DNA from: Deinococcus hopiensis KR-140
Lineage (GTDB): Bacteria > Deinococcota > Deinococci > Deinococcales > Deinococcaceae
Direction of reading: 5' to 3'
Assembly: GCF_900176165.1 (NCBI RefSeq)
Contig: NZ_FWWU01000011.1
Span: forward strand, 107,969 to 171,968
DNA: 64,000 nt
This document shows, piece by piece, positions 63,967-64,000 of this stretch (the first letter of the stretch is position 1; every line of letters begins with the position of its first letter). The notes below the pieces were generated by a model, which was not told the origin of the DNA, made no database searches, and saw nothing but the letters and a program-made list of their open reading frames with translations. A program made the position numbers and the translations under genes.

Positions 63967-64000
63967 ATGTGTCAAAGTGTGGACTTCTTTGTGACTCGGT
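63967..64000 (-). repeat. Dispersed repeat, copy 4, cut by window end
   Basis: agagcatgtgtcaaagtgtg and gacttcttt, matching the reverse strand of the repeat at 26434-26514. It continues past the window. Confidence 0.7.

Noticed and set aside
1..64000. tRNA, rRNA and CRISPR genes
   Set aside because: No cloverleaf with T-loop GTTCRA context outside coding regions, no rRNA-like sequence and no short regular repeats with spacers were found by eye.

Overview
The window reads as chromosomal DNA of a high-GC Deinococcus-type bacterium. This is inferred from base composition, codon use, several genes whose start codon lies 6-7 nt after a TANNNT -10 box (leaderless mRNAs, common in Deinococcus), many large secreted repeat proteins, and the mix of IS families. 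No rRNA, tRNA or CRISPR array was seen.

Layout. 1-9.2 kb: a very large PKD-repeat surface protein, cut by the window start, followed by a secreted fibronectin-III protein. 9.2-13 kb: an AT-richer insertion zone with one IS630 element nested in an older one. 13-19.3 kb: a decayed secreted ThuA-like protein, a beta-helix lipoprotein behind a clear c-di-GMP-I (GEMM) riboswitch, and a PhzF-family enzyme. 19.4-25 kb: an IS3 element, then a glycerophosphodiesterase gene and a three-gene sugar/glycerol-phosphate ABC importer without its ATPase. 25-36 kb: small and secreted proteins, a complete IS3 element with target duplication, a PAS histidine kinase, and remnants of RecQ (HRDC), CheB/CheR-PAS and several transposases. 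36-47.4 kb: secreted proteins, a decayed delta-60 repeat lipoprotein, a tandem pair of BTAD (SARP/AfsR-like) regulators of which the first is a pseudogene, a decayed ZU5-like protein and a multicopper oxidase. 47.4-55.2 kb: an HD-domain protein, a small membrane protein and a solute-binding protein among IS3, IS110, IS4, IS701 and IS630 debris. 55.3-64 kb: a 72-aa protein, a 741-aa lipoprotein, a CBM2-GH18 chitinase-like lipoprotein, an HD-GYP pseudogene and a defective IS3.

Main new observation. Twelve promoters here fit one 33-nt geometry: heptamer, 4 nt, heptamer (11-bp direct-repeat period), 9 nt, TANNNT. Two heptamer classes cover most of them: one like GTCACGC/ATCAGGG (29.6, 39.2, 39.6, 45.9, 47.4 and 49.0 kb, looser at 17.6 kb) and one like TAGACGG (55.3 and 55.7 kb). 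This is nearly the operator layout known for SARP/BTAD activators, and an intact 1123-aa BTAD-AAA-TPR regulator sits in the middle. Its likely targets include three related ~70-aa proteins with a W-centred motif, secreted or envelope proteins, a multicopper oxidase, an HD-domain protein and the riboswitch-controlled lipoprotein. I infer a BTAD-controlled cell-surface regulon that touches c-di-GMP signalling; none of this has been tested.

Many genes are frameshifted. Either the region is decaying under IS activity, or some frameshifts are sequencing errors at homopolymers; the sequence alone cannot separate these.
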